Positions 12,401 to 19,872 of a stretch of 64,000 bases of DNA are shown here, piece after piece. The position numbers and the translations under genes were made by a program. Numbering within the stretch: position 1 is the stretch's first letter; each line of letters starts with the position of its first letter. The stretch is from Azorinus chamasolen (taxonomy: Eukaryota; Mollusca; Bivalvia; Cardiida; Solecurtidae). The stretch covers positions 63,958,636-64,022,635 of the forward strand of contig OY755236.1 in assembly GCA_963576725.1 (NCBI GenBank), in the 5' to 3' direction. The notes under the pieces are model-generated. The model was not told where the DNA came from. It saw nothing but the letters and a program-made list of their open reading frames with translations, and ran no database searches.

Positions 12401-15400
12401 AAGTGATCAATTCATGCATTATATTTTAATGTTCAATATGGAAACTTTGAAAGGGTTAAAGAAATTGTAACAAATGAACCCACAGTGAGGAAAGTGGTAC
12501 AGCAGAATCAGTCTTAACCCTTTCCTCCATAGGCTATTTTTCTATCCAACCTCTTTAGATGCATCTACTGAAAAGGAGCATTAACTAGAGAAAAGGAAAT
12601 GTTTAGAATTTAGAATTTTGAAATTTGAAACCATTGTGTTAAATAGAAATGGTTATTACAGAGGCATAGAAAGGCATATTTATGGAAGAAAGGGTTTTGA
12701 CCATTCATTTATTGAACATATGAGTCTTGAAAAGCAGGACTGGTGGTTGTTTAAAACAGGGTAAATGTAATGCAGAAAGCTCCAAGAGGAGCATTCTGCA
12801 TTACTTTTGACCTGCATTAAGCTACCACCTGTCTTAAAGATCCATATCTAGACCTCTTTATAATGGTCATTTAAGACAGGTTTTACTGTATATAAGAGGA
12901 GTATTGATCTATGAAAAACATTTGTTACTAAGCCAAACCCTGTCTTGTTGGTACTCATTAGAACTGTCTCCATGAAATGATTCAAGTATGAATAGCAGTG
13001 TCTATTCTAGGCAGAGGTATGGGGGATTCACCCCACTTTTTTAAAACTCCCCCATATTTTTCAGTGGAGGGGGTTGGGGGGCTCTTCTACGTAGACAAGG
13101 CGAATTTGCTTAAATTGGTGCGATATCTGAATTTTAGTCAAAATCCACCCTCATTTCCGAATCCTAAAATAGACACTGGAATAGTTTTCTGAGGTATACA
13201 GAGGAAGTTTATTCTGTAAATACTCTGAGCTGTGTAAATCTTACCCTAGTCTATATGCTCTACTTACTTTGCTTACAGTCCCTTCCATTACTGTGTAGGA
13301 CACCTGAGTCGCACACACAAGAGCTGTTCTCACATCTTGCTTTCCAGTTACAATCTGAGTTATCCTGACAACAGTCTGAAAACAACAAAATTTCTTTATT
13401 TATAAATAAATATTTCAGTGTACATGTACATTGTCATATGACTGAAATAACAATAGCACCATAAAATGAACATATTACGCTTGTCCATAGAATGGGGTCC
13501 ATAACTCTTTAAGCCATAGAGACACCTCCTGGCACCTTTAACAAACAGAGTAGACAAGATCAGACAGCTTCAACAGGAGTATGTTCTGTTTGCTTATGAT
13601 CAATTTCTACAGCTTCTGCGAAGTTAAAATTTCCCTGTTGTTAATGATCACTGATGCCATAAAATAAACTTCAGCTAATTAATAGTCTTTATTTCTGAAA
13701 TGAATATTCATGGAGAAAAGGGTTAAGATAATGGGCAAAGGTGTTTACTTTCCCTCTCTCAAATGCTTTTTTCACACCTTTGCAAACAGAGTAGACCCAT
13801 TATGGGCCATAGACAGCTCCTCTACCCTAGCAGAAACGGTTCAGACAGCTCCTACAGGAGCTTTCTGATCTGGGTCTACTGTGATTGCAAAGGCGTGAAA
13901 AAGACGAGGGAAAGGGTTAAATAAATTGTTTGTTAAAATCTAGTTTAAATCCTGTGGCAATGGACCAGTATCACTGATAACTTTGACAGAGAGTCATCTG
14001 AAGATCATTCTTGTAATAGTTTTTATGGAAACCCATTCTGTAGTTTAGGAGACATCATTTAACCCTTTACTACATAGATATGTCTGTAATCACTTTTATA
14101 AACACAGTAGAGTATGACCTAGATCAGACTGTTTCAATAAGAGCTGCCTGATCAAAGTCTGCTGTTGGCGTATGAAATGATATAGATCTGATTCTAAAGT
14201 TTCTGCCAAGGCCCAAACTACAGTAAAACTGTTGTTCATACACCAATTACGGGCATTAAAAGGGTTAACCCTGACCCTGAGTTCAATATTTATTCCAAAT
14301 TGCAGCACTCAATGAATATTCATGAACAAAAATAGTTATAATGAAATATGGAAGGTGGAACATTGTAGGCATGTTAGAAACTAAAGAAACAGACATAATG
14401 ATATTCAAATTCCATTAGCAAACAGAGCCGACACTGATCAGATGGCTCCTACATGAGCCATCTGATCTGGGTCTAGTATGTTTGCAAATGAGTGAAAGGG
14501 CGTTTGTATGAAGGAAAAAGTTAACAATGTACTGAATCCTCAAGATGTTTCCTTGTCAGTGAAAGAATGAGCTCTCCAGTTATGTTTACATTATCACCAT
14601 GAGGACCAATCAAACAATCCTTATATGTGACTTTAACAACTCACCCAAACAATGCAGCTAGACTACCCACTGGAAAAACAGATAAAGTCATATCTCCTAA
14701 CCTCTTTGTATGCTACCTGAGAATTTTGAGATAACCTAAGCTACAAGTTTGGATCTAGATGAGATAGTGAGTAAATCGGCGTCTAATCAAGAGAAGAAAC
14801 AATTAAACCCTTGTGTAATTAGAGAAATACTTTCCTCATATAAATGCTTTTTCATGCATTTGTAAATAGAGTAGACCCAGTTCAGACGGCTCATATATGG
14901 CTCTAGGTCTGCTCTGTTCACTTACAGTATAATATAGATCTGATTCTACAGTTTCTGCTTGAGCAAAAATATTCTGTATACATAATGACGTTATGAAAAT
15001 TTAGCAAATAAATATTCATGATGTCATTATTTTTTACATGAATACTGAACAGGGAAAGGGTTAATATTGAAGATGACAGCTGACTGCAGAATACAATCCC
15101 ATTATACATTATGCTAGGAGTTAACCCTTTACTCCATAACTATTCATGTAAGAAATAATGATATGAAGTATTGAATAGATTCATTTTTATAATGGCAAAT
15201 GCCACATGGACACAGAAAGTTTTGGCAATGGCAGAAACTTAAAAAGTATACCTAATTATTTCAAAAGCATACAGAGCAGACCCTGATCAAACAGCTGTGA
15301 TAGGATTCTGGAACTGTACGATCTGGGTCTATTCTATTTGCAAAGCATAAGACAGGTATAATTATGGTGTAAAGGGTTAAAATATGTCAATACAATTGAA

Positions 15401-18239
15401 TTCAAATGCCAGGAATGTCAGTGGATAGCTGTTCTCTAATCATCCTGTGCAAAAACAGTTGTCTGCTATAAATTCTTGCACTATACTTTCTCCATTTTTT
15501 TAATTACCAAGAATCAAACAGTTTTGATACTGATTATAATAATGGCATATATCATTTGGCATCTCATCTCAATCCATAGAGCTCTAGACACAAAATACAT
15601 TTAATCTCATCTCAATGCATAGAGCTCTAGACACAAATATACATTTAATGTAAAAGTGGAGGTGGTGTTTTTTTTTCATTTCATACACACCTCTTGAAGA
15701 TTGAAGTTTGTATGGTATAGCAAACAAGTATGACCTTGTCTAGACAATATGTAATCCATCAAACTCTTTGCTACCTTAGTCAACCCATTAATTTTATAAT
15801 TTTAGCTTAACTTGTTACCCATAGATATGCCTTTTTAACCCTTTGCAAACAGAGTAAACCAAGATCAGACAACTCCAATTGGTACTATCTGATCAGGGTC
15901 TGCTCTGTTGACTTAAGAAATACTGTAACTTAAATTTTCAGTCTACAGTTTCTGCCATGATAAAAAATTCACTTGTTCATAGTGCTATTATAAAAATTCA
16001 GTTAATAAATAGTCATGATATCATTACATTGTATTCCTAACACGGCTAGAAATGGAGTAAAAGTGTTGAAACAAAAATGTCACAACAGACTCTGATCAGC
16101 AGGCTACAAGATTCTCCTGTTCTAGTTTAACAATATAAAGACTTAGATTATAACACAAGAAATTTAAAGCAGTTGTATTTCTAAAAGCCTTTAATCATGT
16201 ATCAGTCATGTACATATGCATGCCATCACAAGATCTTGCTCAAACATTTGTTATTTGAATTATGCCTTATCTGTACAACTAAACACTTGTGTTATGCTAA
16301 CAAACATCTTGTGTTATGCTAACAAATAAACCCTGTCAAATAGGGCAATCATAACTTCCTTCTCAGACCATACAAGGAATGGTCAAATCAGAGCAAACAG
16401 GCAAGACCCAGCACCTAAATCACAGTTGAATATTCTTTCCCAGTTGAATATTCATGAAAGAAATATTAACATCATGAATATTTTAATTTATTAGCTGAAT
16501 TTTTACAATGACATATGAACCCAGGAATTTTTTACCATGTCAGAAACTGTAGAATCAGATTTGTGTTATATCATAAACAAATGGCTCAGACCCTGATCAG
16601 ATGGCTCCTACGGGCGCCATCTGATCTGAGTCTACTCTGTTTGCAAAGGTGTATCTTTCAGGGACAGGGTTAAAACTTTTCATTTAGAAAAAATACATAA
16701 AATTACAAAGATGCTGTGTTTTGCAAACTAAAGGAAATACATGACTTTATTTTACCTACAAGCTAAATTTAAGTGGAACTTGTTGCTGATGAAGAACTGG
16801 CAATATTGACGGGCAAGTTGTCTGGTTGTTTGAACTCCATAGAGACAAATATTAATGCATTTGCAAACAGGGTAGACCCAAATCAAACAGTTCCTGTAGT
16901 AACCATCTGATCAGGGTCTGCTCTGTTTGCTCATAAATTTATATAGGTCTGATCCTACATTTTTTATTTAGGCTAAAAATTCCATTGAAAATTTTAACAT
17001 AAAAGAAAAATGAAAACGAATATTTATAAAGTGATAAATTCATGCATAAATGTTCATTGGTGAAATGTTGAATGTATCCTGGGAGTAACTGCTTAACCCT
17101 TTTCTCTGATGAATATTCATGTAAGAAATAATTACAATCCTGAATATTACCGGTAATAAGCTGAATTCTTATAACATAAAACAAACAAGGGGCTAATGGA
17201 CAATGACACAAACTTCAGAATCAGATCTATATAACTCCATTTGCCAACGGAGCAGACCCTTATCAGATGGCAACAGTTAAGACCCTTGTGAACTAAGGGC
17301 CTACAAACATCTTTTTCATTATTTGTAATGTGTATGAAAAGGCTTTGTAGAAAGAGTATCATCACTCAATCCTTTATGGGGGGAAAAAAAAGAAACCTGC
17401 AAACCGATAGTATCCATTATTTACTACAATTTGAAAACACTATTTTCTCATAAAATTCAAGAACAAAACAAACGCCTTTTCAACTGTTGTGGTGCATTGT
17501 TTTGCAACATCTGATCTTATTCAAACCCATATCCAGTGTTACAATATCTAAAATCCCATGAAAGGTACATGTACATTAAGTGTACACATGTATCTCAGGT
17601 GTTATAATGACATTGTTGTCAGGTAACAATCAACTGTTTATCCCCAACAGATGACAGGGTCTTTTTTGTCCTAAAACAGCTAATAAAGGTTTTCAAAACA
17701 GTTAACCCTTTCAACCCTGAATTATCAGAGTGGAATATCTCATCAGTGTTTAACAACAGAGTCCATTAAGTATGAAAGGCTTTAACTTCTTAGACGATGT
17801 TTTATAACAAACAGTGCAGACTCTGATCAGAGGGCTCCTCTAGAAACCCTCTGATCTGGGCCTAAACTGTTTGCACATGACAGCGCATGTGTGTCCCAGG
17901 TTAAAGTTTTAACCCTTCTCTTGCTGAATTTTAAAATACATTTCTCCTTCTTTACTCATGCCCTGTTGTATAACTACATATATCTTCACTGTGTACAAGT
18001 ATTTCGCTGTGCAATCACTGCTGCGGAGTGTACTGGTTGCACAATCAACTTGTAAAGAGTACAGACCCTGATGAGACAGCTCCTGCAGGAGCTGTCTCAT
18101 CTGGGTCTTCACTATTTACAGGTAGGTATATTGACGCGAATAGCAAGCAAAGGGTTAATTAAGGTTTTCACTTACCAATCAAACAAGCAAGGTATGAAAG
18201 AAGCACAATGAACATGCAGAGTTTCACCACTCTATCCAT
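188..18239 (-). CDS. Small type I membrane protein: signal peptide, EGF-like, furin-like Cys-rich, TM, cytoplasmic helix (C terminus off the edge)
   Basis: The coding sequence joins, in minus-strand order, 18239-18176, 13375-13268, 9473-9321, 6383-6266, 2492-2398 and 410-188. Each junction restores an open codon (phases 1,1,1,2,1), giving at least 253 residues. Visible parts: hydrophobic signal sequence (1-21), EGF-like Cys spacing (24-55), a CxxC-rich furin-like block (60-92), an acidic stalk, a TM helix (about 118-142), a basic stop-transfer RRTRR, and a cytoplasmic region with a likely amphipathic helix (215-239). I do not recognise the family. The layout suggests a cell-surface receptor or adhesion protein, which is an inference. 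The last exon has a GTAAGG donor, so the protein probably continues beyond base 1. Confidence 0.8.
676..1647. mobile_element. TA-flanked Tigger/pogo-like element, copy 1
   Basis: The ends CAGTAAAATGGCAATAATCC and GGATTATCGCCGTTTTACTG are inverted repeats of about 25 bp, each flanked by TA. At about 970 bp it has no transposase frame, so it is non-autonomous. The first 520 bp are repeated at 26278-27052 (about 80% identity by eye). CAGTAAAA ends are characteristic of pogo/Tigger-group mariners. Confidence 0.7.
1720..1853. mobile_element. Short TTAA-ended palindromic MITE (134 bp)
   Basis: TTAATACAC at the left is mirrored by GTGTATTAA at the right. The inner arms GGGCAATAACATCTGCAGTG and CACTGCAGATGTTATTGCCC are perfect complements. 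Its right TTAA is also the first TTAA of the next element. It is unrelated in sequence to families A-D. Confidence 0.8.
1850..2019 (+). mobile_element. Family B, left arm shortened
   Basis: It starts TTAACCCTCTATTG and joins directly to the GGCTATGGCAGAAATTGTAG interior. The hairpin is at about 1920-1982 with apex GCTCATATAGGAG, and the element ends AATAAAGGGTTAA. Confidence 0.75.
2165..2367. mobile_element. Composite A/B foldback with one and a half hairpins
   Basis: A full hairpin (2202-2272, apex GGTTCCTGTAGGAACC) is followed by a B-type interior and then a second right arm alone (TTCTGATCTGGGTCTACTC, 2322-2342), ending GGAAAGGATTAA. It appears to be a fusion of a minus- and a plus-oriented copy. 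Confidence 0.65.
2398..2492 (-). CDS. Membrane-protein gene: juxtamembrane cytoplasmic exon
   Basis: Between GTTGTTGCAG and TTTG|GTAAGT there are 95 nt, phase 2 in and phase 1 out. It encodes RNVNLNRTHYAVGN... KKVPMYDNGGF (residues 149-179). THYAV and PMYDN carry tyrosines that could be phosphorylation or sorting sites, which is inference. It is flanked on the low side by a composite foldback ending about 30 bp away. Confidence 0.75.
3255..3403 (-). mobile_element. A/B foldback cut by a tandem-repeat element
   Basis: The hairpin at 3262-3330 is followed by GATCTGATTCTACCGTTTCT; the long arm stops at about 3403 where the TGACCTTGACC array begins. Confidence 0.65.
3404..4300. repeat. Tandem repeat, about 115-135 bp unit with TGACCTTGACCTTTGACC
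   Basis: About seven units, each with TGACCTTGACCTTTGACC, then ACTGACCTCAAAATCAATAG, GGGGTCATCTAC, a GCCATGACCAACC block and TATGAAGACAGCACACC. Units differ by small deletions. The complement of the core reads GGTCAAAGGTCAAGGTCA (see findings). Confidence 0.85.
4313..6030. mobile_element. Tandem-repeat element with GAGGGCC...GTGAGCTAAAAA ends
   Basis: It begins AACAAGAGGGCCTGAAAGG and ends in a GACGACGGACG-rich stretch followed by AAAAGCTCACCCTGAGCAC and GGTGAGCTAAAAA. Between these are about seven units of roughly 185 bp, each with a CCCTGGGGCGGGGCCAATTT block, CATAATTTATATAAC and GAGGAGAAGATTTTCAAAG. A family B copy sits inside it. Confidence 0.75.
4576..4809 (-). mobile_element. Family B copy inside the 185-bp repeat array
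   Basis: It begins TTAACACCCTTTCCTCC and ends TGGTCTAAAGGGTTAA. The hairpin apex is deleted (GATCAGATGGCTGATCAGGG), and the long arm retains AATTAATATTCATGATGGCA. Confidence 0.75.
6079..6265. repeat. Minisatellite made of a splice-donor and exon 3' end
   Basis: Units of about 49 bp (CTAGTCCGTTTTATATGAAT, ACAGAAGCCAATGAGAGG, GGTATGCTTAC) repeat from 6079 to 6265 and run directly into the transmembrane exon, whose last 40 bp are the top unit. On the minus strand each unit therefore presents exon-like sequence plus ACTAG|GTAAG(C). Donor-like GT occurs at 6264-6265 (real), 6215-6216 and 6170-6171; one unit has AT instead. Confidence 0.9.
6266..6383 (-). CDS. Membrane-protein gene: transmembrane exon
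   Basis: The acceptor ATATTTACAG lies above 6383 and the donor ACTAG|GTAAGC is at 6265; 118 nt, phase 1 in and phase 2 out. Residues 110-147 start KEESDNSD (acidic juxtamembrane), then about 25 hydrophobic residues containing GVIAGVSAGLLL, then IRRT. The small-xxx-small pattern in GVIAGVSAG could favour helix packing. Downstream of the donor the 3' end of this exon is repeated several times (see the minisatellite at 6079-6265). Confidence 0.85.
6490..6690 (-). mobile_element. Degenerate family B remnant without hairpin
   Basis: The interior GCAGATCTGATTCTAGTTTC and the AATATTAATGATGTCATTAA arm are recognisable, and the core palindrome is lost after CGCCTTTTTAAACTG. Confidence 0.5.
6838..7065 (+). 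mobile_element. Family B copy
   Basis: Long arm with AATGACATCATGAATATTAA, hairpin GCAAACACAG...CTCTGTTTGC at 6961-7030, end AAAAAAGGGTTAA. Confidence 0.75.
7110..7511. repeat. Two-unit dispersed repeat (TTTGACC / TATGCCCCC type)
   Basis: Two units of about 190 bp (7150-7340 and 7312-7500) share TGACCTTGAAGGATGA, ATGAGATACATATGCATG and CAAAAGTTATG. The right end is AATATGCCCCCTAGATCTG with GGGGGACATAAAA. A relative of the other end occurs at 29820-30055. Confidence 0.65.
7676..7895 (+). mobile_element. Family B copy
   Basis: It starts near CCTTTACTCCATGATTATTC; GGCCATGGCAGAAACTGTGG interior; hairpin 7791-7860 with apex GGCTCCTACAGGAGTC; right end TGGAGTAGGGGGTAA. Confidence 0.75.
8098..8345 (-). 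mobile_element. Family A2 copy
   Basis: TTAACCCTTTCCCTCATATA at the left, hairpin at 8140-8211, B-like interior, right end AACAGGGAAAGGATTAA. Full length at 248 bp. Confidence 0.85.
8640..8748 (+). mobile_element. A-type foldback, right half
   Basis: Hairpin GCAAACAGAGCAGACCCTGA to TACTCTGTTTGC with apex CTCCTATAGGAG, then AACACGTTTATATGAAGG and GAAAGAGTTAA. The long arm is missing. Confidence 0.75.
9047..9158 (+). mobile_element. D-like foldback fragment
   Basis: ACAAACAGTACAGACCCTGA and CTGGGTCTACACTGTTTG flank the apex GGGCTCCATTGGTAGCCC, and the end is CCATTAAGGGTTAA. Confidence 0.55.
9321..9473 (-). CDS. Membrane-protein gene: furin-like cysteine-rich exon
   Basis: The acceptor is TATTTGTAG and the donor ATCT|GTATAT (weak); 153 nt, phase 1 on both sides. 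Residues 59-108 contain CLECDAEGLCTRC followed by Cys88 and Cys92. The spacing C-x2-C-x5-C-x2-C-x10-C-x3-C is that of furin-like or growth-factor-receptor cysteine-rich repeats. The exon ends in a short Gly/Ser/Pro stalk (YSGPLQGS). Confidence 0.78.
9557..9655. repeat. Low-complexity AGACA-rich stretch
   Basis: Repeated GCAGACAGACATGCT / AGACAAACATGCTAATAG words with no regular period, in the intron just upstream of the furin-like exon (minus-strand sense). Confidence 0.5.
9668..9735 (-). mobile_element. Left-end fragment of an A/B foldback
   Basis: TTAATCCTTTACCTGATAG then CCTTTTGACACATGCAAACA and TAGTACACCTAGATCA, broken at the hairpin. Confidence 0.5.
9895..10290. repeat. Family G remnant in an AT-rich intron
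   Basis: GTTGTCTGCTTTAATTCTTA and GAAACTGTTTGGATTC (10077-10092) match other G copies (15450, 34800, 41510). No intact palindrome remains. Confidence 0.4.
10297..10465 (+). mobile_element. Family A2/B copy, right side missing
   Basis: CCCTTTACCTAAATG start, CCATGGCAGACACTGTAG interior, left hairpin arm GCAAACAAAGCAGACCCTGA; the right arm is replaced by unrelated sequence after 10465. Confidence 0.6.
10652..10883 (+). mobile_element. Family A2 copy, full length
   Basis: TTAACCCTTTCCCTGTTATT, hairpin 10775-10844 with apex GGTTCCTATAGGAGCC, end GAGGGAAAGGGTCAA. Confidence 0.85.
11325..11510 (-). mobile_element. Family A2/B copy, right end missing
   Basis: Left end CTTTCACCTAATAGACACC, hairpin 11351-11420, interior with GATCTGATTTTTTTTACAG and GCCATGGCCAAAAACTCC. 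Confidence 0.65.
11553..11795 (+). mobile_element. Family A1 copy, full length (243 bp)
   Basis: TTAACCCTTCCCCTGTTCCG, TTTCAATACCTACTGAATAT, GAAGGTGGAACTTTGTAG, perfect apex GACGGCTCCTCTAGGAGCCGTC, end AAAAGGTTAA. Confidence 0.9.
12190..12459 (-). mobile_element. Family A2 variant, full length (270 bp)
   Basis: TTAACCCAACTTTCCTTC start, hairpin 12233-12302, GATCTGATCCTATTATTTTT interior, end TTTGAAAGGGTTAA. Confidence 0.8.
12514..12694 (+). mobile_element. Family C copy with most of the hairpin deleted
   Basis: TTAACCCTTTCCTCCATAGG, CCAACCTCTTTAGATGCATC, left arm TTGAAACCATTGTGTTAAAT; the right arm is gone and GAAGAAAGGGTTTT closes the element. Confidence 0.75.
12735..12893. mobile_element. 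Family T remnant
   Basis: GGTGGTTGTTTAAAACAGGG and TAATGCAGAAAGCTCCAAGAGGAG...CTGCATTACTTTTGACCTG form the inner palindrome; the right end CAGGTTTTACTGTA is intact and the left end lost. Confidence 0.65.
13268..13375 (-). CDS. Membrane-protein gene: EGF-like exon
   Basis: Between TTGTTTTCAG and CAAA|GTAAGTA there are 108 nt, phase 1 on both sides. The cysteines fall at residues 23, 24, 30, 36, 41, 43 and 55, and C-x5-C-x5-C-x4-C-x-C-x11-C is an EGF-like spacing. The only glycine pair in the loop region is weak, so it may be a degenerate EGF or a related small disulfide fold. Confidence 0.8.
13505..13726 (-). mobile_element. Family B copy
   Basis: Left end CTTTAAGCCATAGAGACACC, reduced hairpin 13542-13595, right end ATGGAGAAAAGGGTTAA. 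Confidence 0.75.
13747..13920. mobile_element. A-type foldback with partly duplicated hairpin arm
   Basis: CTTTCCCTCTCTCAAATG start; ACAGCTCCTCTACCCTAGCAG is followed by a second ACAGCTCCTACAGGAGCT apex; end GACGAGGGAAAGGGTTAA. Confidence 0.7.
14059..14268 (-). mobile_element. Family B copy
   Basis: TTAACCCTTTACTACATAGA, eroded hairpin 14100-14175, GATCTGATTCTAAAGTTTCT, end ATTAAAAGGGTTAA. Its last TTAA is shared with the next element. Confidence 0.8.
14265..14524 (+). mobile_element. Family A1 copy, full length (260 bp)
   Basis: TTAACCCTGACCCTGAGTTC, GAAATATGGAAGGTGGAACA, apex ATGGCTCCTACATGAGCCAT, end GAAGGAAAAAGTTAA. Confidence 0.85.
14828..15064 (-). mobile_element. Family A2 copy
   Basis: ACTTTCCTCATATAAATG start, hairpin with shortened apex (14870-14932), GATCTGATTCTACAGTTTCT, end AACAGGGAAAGGGTTAA. 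Confidence 0.8.
15121..15380 (+). mobile_element. Family B copy, full length (260 bp)
   Basis: TTAACCCTTTACTCCATAAC, ATGTAAGAAATAATGATATG, diverged hairpin 15268-15342, end GGTGTAAAGGGTTAA. Confidence 0.85.
15558..15652. repeat. Short tandem duplication, 2 x about 46 bp
   Basis: CATCTCATCTCAATCCATAG plus AGCTCTAGACACAAAATACA is repeated once with three or four changes (CTCATCTCAATGCATAGAGC). Confidence 0.85.
15811..16060 (-). mobile_element. Family B copy with degenerate ends
   Basis: TTACCCATAGATATGCC start, hairpin 15842-15910 with apex CAACTCCAATTGGTACTATC, TCTACAGTTTCTGCCATG, end ATGGAGTAAAAGTGTT. Confidence 0.7.
16430..16673 (+). mobile_element. Family A2 copy
   Basis: CTTTCCCAGTTGAATATTC start, CCATGTCAGAAACTGTAG, apex ATGGCTCCTACGGGCGCCAT, end CAGGGACAGGGTTAA. 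Confidence 0.8.
16830..17060 (-). mobile_element. A2/B copy with degenerate ends
   Basis: AACTCCATAGAGACAAAT start, hairpin 16861-16930, interior matching the 12190-12459 copy (TTTATAAAGTGATAAATTCATG). Confidence 0.65.
17093..17275 (+). mobile_element. Family A2/B copy, right arm missing
   Basis: TTAACCCTTTTCTCTGATG, ATGTAAGAAATAATTACAAT, GCCAACGGAGCAGACCCTTA; broken after GATGGCAACAG. Confidence 0.65.
17702..17904 (+). mobile_element. Family D copy
   Basis: TTAACCCTTTCAACCCTG, AGTATGAAAGGCTTTAAC, hairpin ACAAACAGTGCAGACTCTGA to AAACTGTTTGC with apex GGGCTCCTCTAGAAACCC, end CCCAGGTTAA. Confidence 0.75.
17909..18158 (+). mobile_element. TTAA foldback with GAGACAGCTCC apex (D-related variant)
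   Basis: TTAACCCTTCTCTTGCTG start; arms AGAGTACAGACCCTGATGAG and CTCATCTGGGTCTTCAC flank the perfect apex ACAGCTCCTGCAGGAGCTGT; end CAAGCAAAGGGTTAA. It stops 17 bp from the signal-peptide exon splice donor at 18175. Confidence 0.8.
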
Positions 18240-18285
18240 AGTCAGACTGTTACAGTCCTTTATACATAATGCTCCACTGGGCAAT
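18176..18285 (-). CDS. Membrane-protein gene: start codon and signal-peptide exon
   Basis: The acceptor TTTGTTTCAG lies just above 18285 on the minus strand, then 46 nt of 5' UTR, then ATG at 18239-18237. The 21 codons read MDRVVKLCMFIVLLSYLACLI, a basic n-region and a hydrophobic core typical of a cleavable signal peptide. The donor ATTG|GTAAGT is at 18175, phase 1. The acceptor shows that a separate non-coding first exon lies upstream (position above 18285). Confidence 0.8.
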
Positions 18286-18341
18286 CTGAAACAAATACCG
18301 GTAGTCATCAACTGTTTTATCATTGTAACACATTCTTTAAG

Positions 18342-18580
18342 TTCAAACCCTTTTCTTGATATAAACACCTTTTCATGCCTTTGCAAACAGAGCAGACCTT
18401 GATCAGACGGCTTCTATAGGAGCGGTCTGATCAGGGTCTGCTCCATTTCGATGATGATATGATTGTAATTTTTTCCTTGGACAAAGTTTCTCTTAGTTCA
18501 TATGGCATTATAAACATAATCTAATTAATATTCATGATGTCATTATTTCTGACATGAATATTCAACAGGGAAAGGGTTAC
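18342..18580 (-). mobile_element. Family A2 copy (239 bp)
   Basis: TTCAAACCCTTTTCTTGATA, hairpin 18383-18450 with apex GGCTTCTATAGGAGCG, AATTAATATTCATGATGTCA, end CAGGGAAAGGGTTAC. Confidence 0.8.
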
Positions 18581-18789
18581 CCTTTCATTTATGAACATAA
18601 TTATACACATCATTTATCACTTCATGAACATTCATCATTAACTATTTAGCTTATTTATAATGCAACATTTTTAAAGAATTGTTTGGCTCAGTAACCATAG
18701 GATCCGATCTACATAAGTTCATAACCAAACGGAGCAGATCATGATCAGATGGCTCCTAAAGGAGTTTCCGATCAAGGTTTGTAAACTTG
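18577..18789 (+). mobile_element. Family A2 copy abutting the previous one, right end missing
   Basis: It shares TTAC with the previous element, then CCTTTCATTTATGAAC; eroded hairpin 18725-18782 (CTCCTAAAGGAG). Confidence 0.65.
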
Positions 18790-19038
18790 TTAACCCCTTC
18801 CCTGTTGAATATTTATGTAACAAATACAGACACCATGAATATTTATTAGCTGAAGTTTTATGATGGCATAATTATGTACACAGGATAATTTGGTATTGGC
18901 AGAAACTGTAGAGTCAGATCTATTATAATTCCATAAGCAAACAGCAAACCCTCATCAGACATTGCCTGTAACAGTTGTCTGATCTGGGTCTACTCCATTT
19001 GTAAGGGCATGAAGAGGCTTTGTGAGGGAAAGGGTAAA
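18790..19038 (+). mobile_element. Family A2 copy (249 bp)
   Basis: TTAACCCCTTCCCTGTTG, TATTGGCAGAAACTGTAG, hairpin 18937-19003, end GTGAGGGAAAGGGTAAA. Confidence 0.8.
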
Positions 19039-19083
19039 ACATGTATCTATGGATTAAAACAGTGTAGTAACAGTAATATTACA

Positions 19084-19370
19084 TTAACCCTTTAAAATTA
19101 CTCAATAAATATTCATGTAAGAAATAATGACATCAAAAGTCATGAACATTAATTACATGTACATTAATTTTTATAACAACATAATTATGGACACATGATT
19201 TTTGGCCATGGCAGAAACTGTAGATTCATATCTATACATGTATCTATATTTTATCATTTATAAGCAAACAGAGCAGACCCTGATCAGACAGCTCCTACAG
19301 GAGCTGTCTGATCTGAGTCTACTCTGTTTGCAAAGGTGTAGAAAGATGTATTTATAGAATATGGGGTTAA
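19084..19370 (+). mobile_element. Family B copy (287 bp)
   Basis: TTAACCCTTTAAAATTACTC, GGCCATGGCAGAAACTGTAG, nearly perfect hairpin 19263-19331 with apex ACAGCTCCTACAGGAGCTGT, end AATATGGGGTTAA. Confidence 0.85.
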
Positions 19371-19511
19371 GCCCTGAAGTTGTACTAGTCCTTTTGACCA
19401 ATCAGTTAAAATCGTAAAGATTACAACTAAAATATTACAACACAAATCAAAATCTAAATTCTGAATGTCAAAATTCAGACTGAATGCATTATTACACAGA
19501 GAGATAAATGT

Positions 19512-19568
19512 ATCCCTTAATACTCCATAAACACTCCTTTCTACACCTTTGCAAACAGAGTAGGCAAT
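19512..19568 (-). mobile_element. Family B left-end fragment
   Basis: TTAATACTCCATAAACACTC, CACCTTTGCAAACAGAGTAG, then unrelated sequence. Confidence 0.6.
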
Positions 19569-19701
19569 TCTAATAAGTACCAAGAGAAAAGGGTCTAGGT
19601 AAGGTATAAGATTGATCAATATGCCTCTTTATAATCTACAGCTTTGCATATCAAATCACAAAAAACAGTAATACTAAAGAGTTAACTATGACAACCAGGT
19701 T

Positions 19702-19872
19702 ATAGTAAAACCTCCTATAACGGCCACTAAATTGTGTTAATTAGTTGGCATTTAGGGCAGGTGGCTGCTTAAAGTGTTCAGTTTTACTTTTACCTTGCTT
19801 TAAGCAACCACCTGCCTTTAACACAAAATACTTGATGTAATTCAGTGGCCATTATAAAGAGGTTTAACTGTA
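19702..19872. mobile_element. Family T element, complete ends
   Basis: TAGTAAAACCTCCTATAACGG at the left and TTATAAAGAGGTTTAACTGTA at the right are inverted; GGCAGGTGGCTGCTTAAAG and CTTTAAGCAACCACCTGCC form the inner arms. It lacks the CTCCTNNAGGAG apex (replaced by a TTTTACTTTTACC segment). Confidence 0.8.
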
